DNA from: Nostoc sp. S4
Lineage (GTDB): Bacteria; Cyanobacteriota; Cyanobacteriia; Cyanobacteriales; Nostocaceae
Length of the DNA: 64,000 nucleotides
Direction of reading: 5' to 3'
Assembly (NCBI GenBank): GCA_029379225.1
Contig: JAQYWR010000001.1
Location: 209,848 to 273,847 of the forward strand
The notes beneath the pieces were generated by a model, which was given only the letters and a program-made list of their open reading frames with translations, was not told where the DNA came from and made no database searches. A program made the translations under genes and the position numbers. Positions 61,531 to 64,000 of the stretch are shown piece by piece (the first letter of the stretch is position 1; the number at the start of each line of letters is the position of its first letter).

Positions 61531-63729
61531 ATGAAAATACAAGAATCTTCTAAAAGTTTCGATAATTATGGGCAAATCCTAAAACGTCGTTGGATTCCTG
61601 CTTTAAGTGTTTTTATCTGTGTATTCGTAATCTTACAAGTAGCTACATTTTTTAAAAAGCCTTATTACTTAGCAGAAGGGAAGTTAAAATTCCAAAGAAT
61701 AAATACTACTTCTTCTTTAACAGGAGTAGGAACAGAAATAGGTAAATTAGAACCATTAGTTGATGATAAAAGTAATCCTCTCAATACAGAAGCAGAAGTT
61801 ATTCGTTCTATTCCAGTTCTTAAAAATACAATAATTAGACTTAATTTAAAAAACAATAATAATGCACAATTAAAAACAAAACAATTTTTGCAAATGTTGA
61901 CAGTAAAGGAGATTAAAGGAGCTGATATTCTAAGTATCTCTTATAAGGATACAAATCCAGAAATAGCTGCAAAAGTTGTTAATACTCTCATAGATGTGTA
62001 TTTAGAATACAATATATCTTCTCATAGAACTCAAGCTGCAACTGCTCGCAAGTTTATAGAAAAACAACTACCAAATGCAGAATTAGTAGTTCGACAAGCA
62101 GAAGCAGAACTAGCAGAATTTAAAGAAAAACATAAAATTGTATCCCTACAAGAAGAAGCAAATAAATCACTGGAACTAATCACACAATTACAACAGCAAA
62201 TTAGTGAAGCTAAATCTAGATTTACTGATGCTGAGGCACAGACTCAAGTAATCCGCAAACAATTGGGTATGAACTCCCAACAAGCTGTAATTATGACTTC
62301 CCTTAGCCAAACTTCAGGGGTGCAAGATATTCTTAAAGAAATCCAACAGCTAGAATCACAATTGGCAGCTAGGCGGACTGTTTTGCAAGACAATCATCCA
62401 GAAATTATTGATTTACAATACAAATTAAACTCTTTAAATGGACTACTACAACAACGGATTAAAAACGTTGTTGGTATAAGTTCGCCACAACTAAATAATA
62501 ATTTTCAATTAGGAGAATTACAACAGCAACTTTCTGCCAAACTTGTAGATTTAGAGTCAACTCGTCTAGGTTTAGCAAGCCAAATCACTACTTTATCTAA
62601 TTTACAAGCTGCTTATAAGCAACGCTTGAACAATCTACCAAGATTAGAACAACAACAGCGACAATTAGAACGTAAAGTAGAAGCTGCACAATCTACCTAT
62701 TCACTTTTACTCCAAAAACTGCAAGAAAGCCGAATAGCAGAAAATCAAAATTTGGGTAATGCCAGCATGATATCGGAAGCTGAAGTTCCAGAAGAGTCAA
62801 TTTCCTCTCCGATATTTTTGTATTTGAGTACAGGTTTATTGTCTAGTTTGGCAGCTTTGGCAATTGTGTATATTTTAGAAAAAATAGATAAATCAATTAA
62901 GAATGTTGAGCAGGCAAAGGAATTATTGAATTTTACTTTATTAGGGATTATTCCTACTTTCAATAAATCTAAAAACTCTCTTCGTGGGAATGAAGAACTA
63001 GAATTATACACTAAAAGGCTTGTAGTTAGAGATGCACCGCGATCGCCTATTAATGAAGCTTACCGAATGCTGCGGGCAAATCTCAAGTTTATGAGTGCTG
63101 ATAAGGAATTAAAAGTTATAGTTATTACTAGTTCTATACCCAGAGAAGGTAAATCTACAGTAGCGGCTAATTTAGCTCTCACAATGGCTCAAATGGAGCG
63201 AAAAGTCTTATTAGTAGATGCAGATATGCGCCGTCCTGTTCAACATAAAATTTGGGAATTGATTAATAATCAAGGGCTTAGTAATTTGATTGTTGGGCAA
63301 GCTGAAACTAATACAGCTATCAAACAAGTAATGGATAATTTGTATGTCCTAACTTCTGGAGTTATACCTCCTAATCCAGGTTCACTGCTGGACTCAAAAA
63401 AAATGGCTGCATTAATTCAAACTTTTTCTATTTACTACGACTTCGTAATTATTGATGCTCCATCATTAAATGTTGCAGCTGATGCTGCTACTTTAGGTCA
63501 AATGGCTGATGGTGTTTTGTTTGTTGTTCGTCCAGGAGTAGTTGATTCTGTTAGTGCCACAATTGCAAAAGAGCTTTTAGAAAAGTCTGGGCAAAATGTC
63601 TTGGGACAGGTAGTAAACGGAGTTGTTCCCCAGCATGAACGTTACAGTTATTACTACTCAAATGAAGAAAATAATGAAGAATTTACAAACAAAAAATTAC
63701 CTGTTAGAATCAAGTTGCCTGGTTTATAG
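61531..63729 (+). CDS. Wzc-like polysaccharide co-polymerase / BY-type tyrosine autokinase
   Basis: A 732-residue inner-membrane protein that regulates chain length and export of the polysaccharide. A first membrane helix (WIPALSVFICVFVILQVATF, about 24-43) begins the Wzz domain. A long periplasmic coiled coil (about 190-400, rich in Q, E, L) is closed by a second helix (IFLYLSTGLLSSLAALAIVY, about 425-447). The cytoplasmic kinase has Walker A SSIPREGKSTVAANLAL (Lys541), Walker A' VLLVDADMRRP and Walker B YDFVIIDAPS. A C-terminal tyrosine cluster (HERYSYYYSNEEN) is the autophosphorylation site. All parts are fused in one chain as in proteobacterial Wzc. It is the last gene of block 2 in this window. 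Confidence 0.95.
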   Translation: MKIQESSKSFDNYGQILKRRWIPALSVFICVFVILQVATFFKKPYYLAEGKLKFQRINTTSSLTGVGTEIGKLEPLVDDKSNPLNTEAEVIRSIPVLKNTIIRLNLKNNNNAQLKTKQFLQMLTVKEIKGADILSISYKDTNPEIAAKVVNTLIDVYLEYNISSHRTQAATARKFIEKQLPNAELVVRQAEAELAEFKEKHKIVSLQEEANKSLELITQLQQQISEAKSRFTDAEAQTQVIRKQLGMNSQQAVIMTSLSQTSGVQDILKEIQQLESQLAARRTVLQDNHPEIIDLQYKLNSLNGLLQQRIKNVVGISSPQLNNNFQLGELQQQLSAKLVDLESTRLGLASQITTLSNLQAAYKQRLNNLPRLEQQQRQLERKVEAAQSTYSLLLQKLQESRIAENQNLGNASMISEAEVPEESISSPIFLYLSTGLLSSLAALAIVYILEKIDKSIKNVEQAKELLNFTLLGIIPTFNKSKNSLRGNEELELYTKRLVVRDAPRSPINEAYRMLRANLKFMSADKELKVIVITSSIPREGKSTVAANLALTMAQMERKVLLVDADMRRPVQHKIWELINNQGLSNLIVGQAETNTAIKQVMDNLYVLTSGVIPPNPGSLLDSKKMAALIQTFSIYYDFVIIDAPSLNVAADAATLGQMADGVLFVVRPGVVDSVSATIAKELLEKSGQNVLGQVVNGVVPQHERYSYYYSNEENNEEFTNKKLPVRIKLPGL

Positions 63730-64000
63730 TTCACAATAAAGTCTTACTGTTAGTTGGGGTAAATTTTCTCAAACAAATACATTACTAACTAACTTTTGTT
63801 TATTATTTAGCGATGAAAATAACAATAAACATAATTACTTTAAATTTCATTACAGTTACCTCACAATTGTGAATATCACAGCCACAAAAATGTACGTATC
63901 TCAATTTGGAGAGATTGGGGAGTTTGTGATTACTCGTAATGGTGATAAGTAGAACGAGGTGAAAAAACCAAACTATGTGAAGATAAGTAAATACGGATAA
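63730..64000. other. Terminal 271 bp, no gene recognised
   Basis: AT-rich sequence after the BY-kinase gene. Only very short frames occur (for example about 20 codons from 63893). Whether block 2 continues beyond the window cannot be seen. Confidence 0.5.

Overview
The window reads as chromosomal DNA of a filamentous, probably heterocyst-forming cyanobacterium of the Nostoc/Anabaena type. The evidence is the many GCGATCGC (HIP1) octamers, cyanobacterial families (CRR6 NdhI maturation factor, DUF760, DUF3685, CcaA-type carboxysomal carbonic anhydrase, FurC-type regulator), and G-rich or 'gtcattag' short repeats filling most gaps. No rRNA, tRNA, CRISPR array or intact transposase was recognised.

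1-34 kb is a housekeeping mosaic of mostly single genes in mixed orientation. It holds a sensor kinase fragment, a C-terminal processing protease, ispG, an isochorismatase-like hydrolase, a LysM/M23 peptidase, an HtrA protease, DUF760, scpB, ispD, a GT9 glycosyltransferase, crr6, a Fur-family regulator, a NACHT/pentapeptide STAND protein, a DUF3685 pseudo-receiver, a phytol/polyprenol kinase-like membrane protein, a flavoprotein disulphide-reductase homologue lacking its cysteines, cobD, HU, a two-gene P-loop/STAND module (24.0-29.6 kb), DUF4112, ccaA, an alpha/beta hydrolase, a BON protein and ilvN.

34.7-63.7 kb is a surface-polysaccharide region in two rightward blocks. Block 1 (34.7-46.5 kb) encodes a FlaA1/CapD-type membrane dehydratase, a GH43/GINT1-like propeller, a FemAB-like acyltransferase, a MurJ/Wzx-like flippase, three GT4 glycosyltransferases, a PaaK/CapK-like ligase and an O-antigen ligase/Wzy-like polymerase. 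Block 2 (52.9-63.7 kb) encodes a nucleotide-sugar dehydrogenase and epimerase, a GT4, a WcaJ/PglC-type initiating phosphoglycosyl transferase, a tandem pair of unrecognised proteins, a FemAB-like protein, a DegT aminotransferase and a Wzc-like BY-kinase. Together these could make, modify, flip, polymerise and length-control a Wzx/Wzy-type polysaccharide; no outer-membrane exporter is present. Between the blocks lie three probable secreted proteins: a sugar dehydrogenase, an RTX/PPC protein and a DUF4091 lipoprotein.

The most interesting non-coding signal is a 74-bp element found twice in the same orientation, once upstream of each polysaccharide block (34107 and 52659); it looks like a shared promoter or regulator site. 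Others are short repeats that have entered reading frames (cobD and the 1372-aa STAND gene), a 14-bp direct repeat exactly bracketing the STAND module, MITE-like elements, and a possible small RNA between divergent genes near 50.5 kb. All statements come from reading the sequence; no database search was run.
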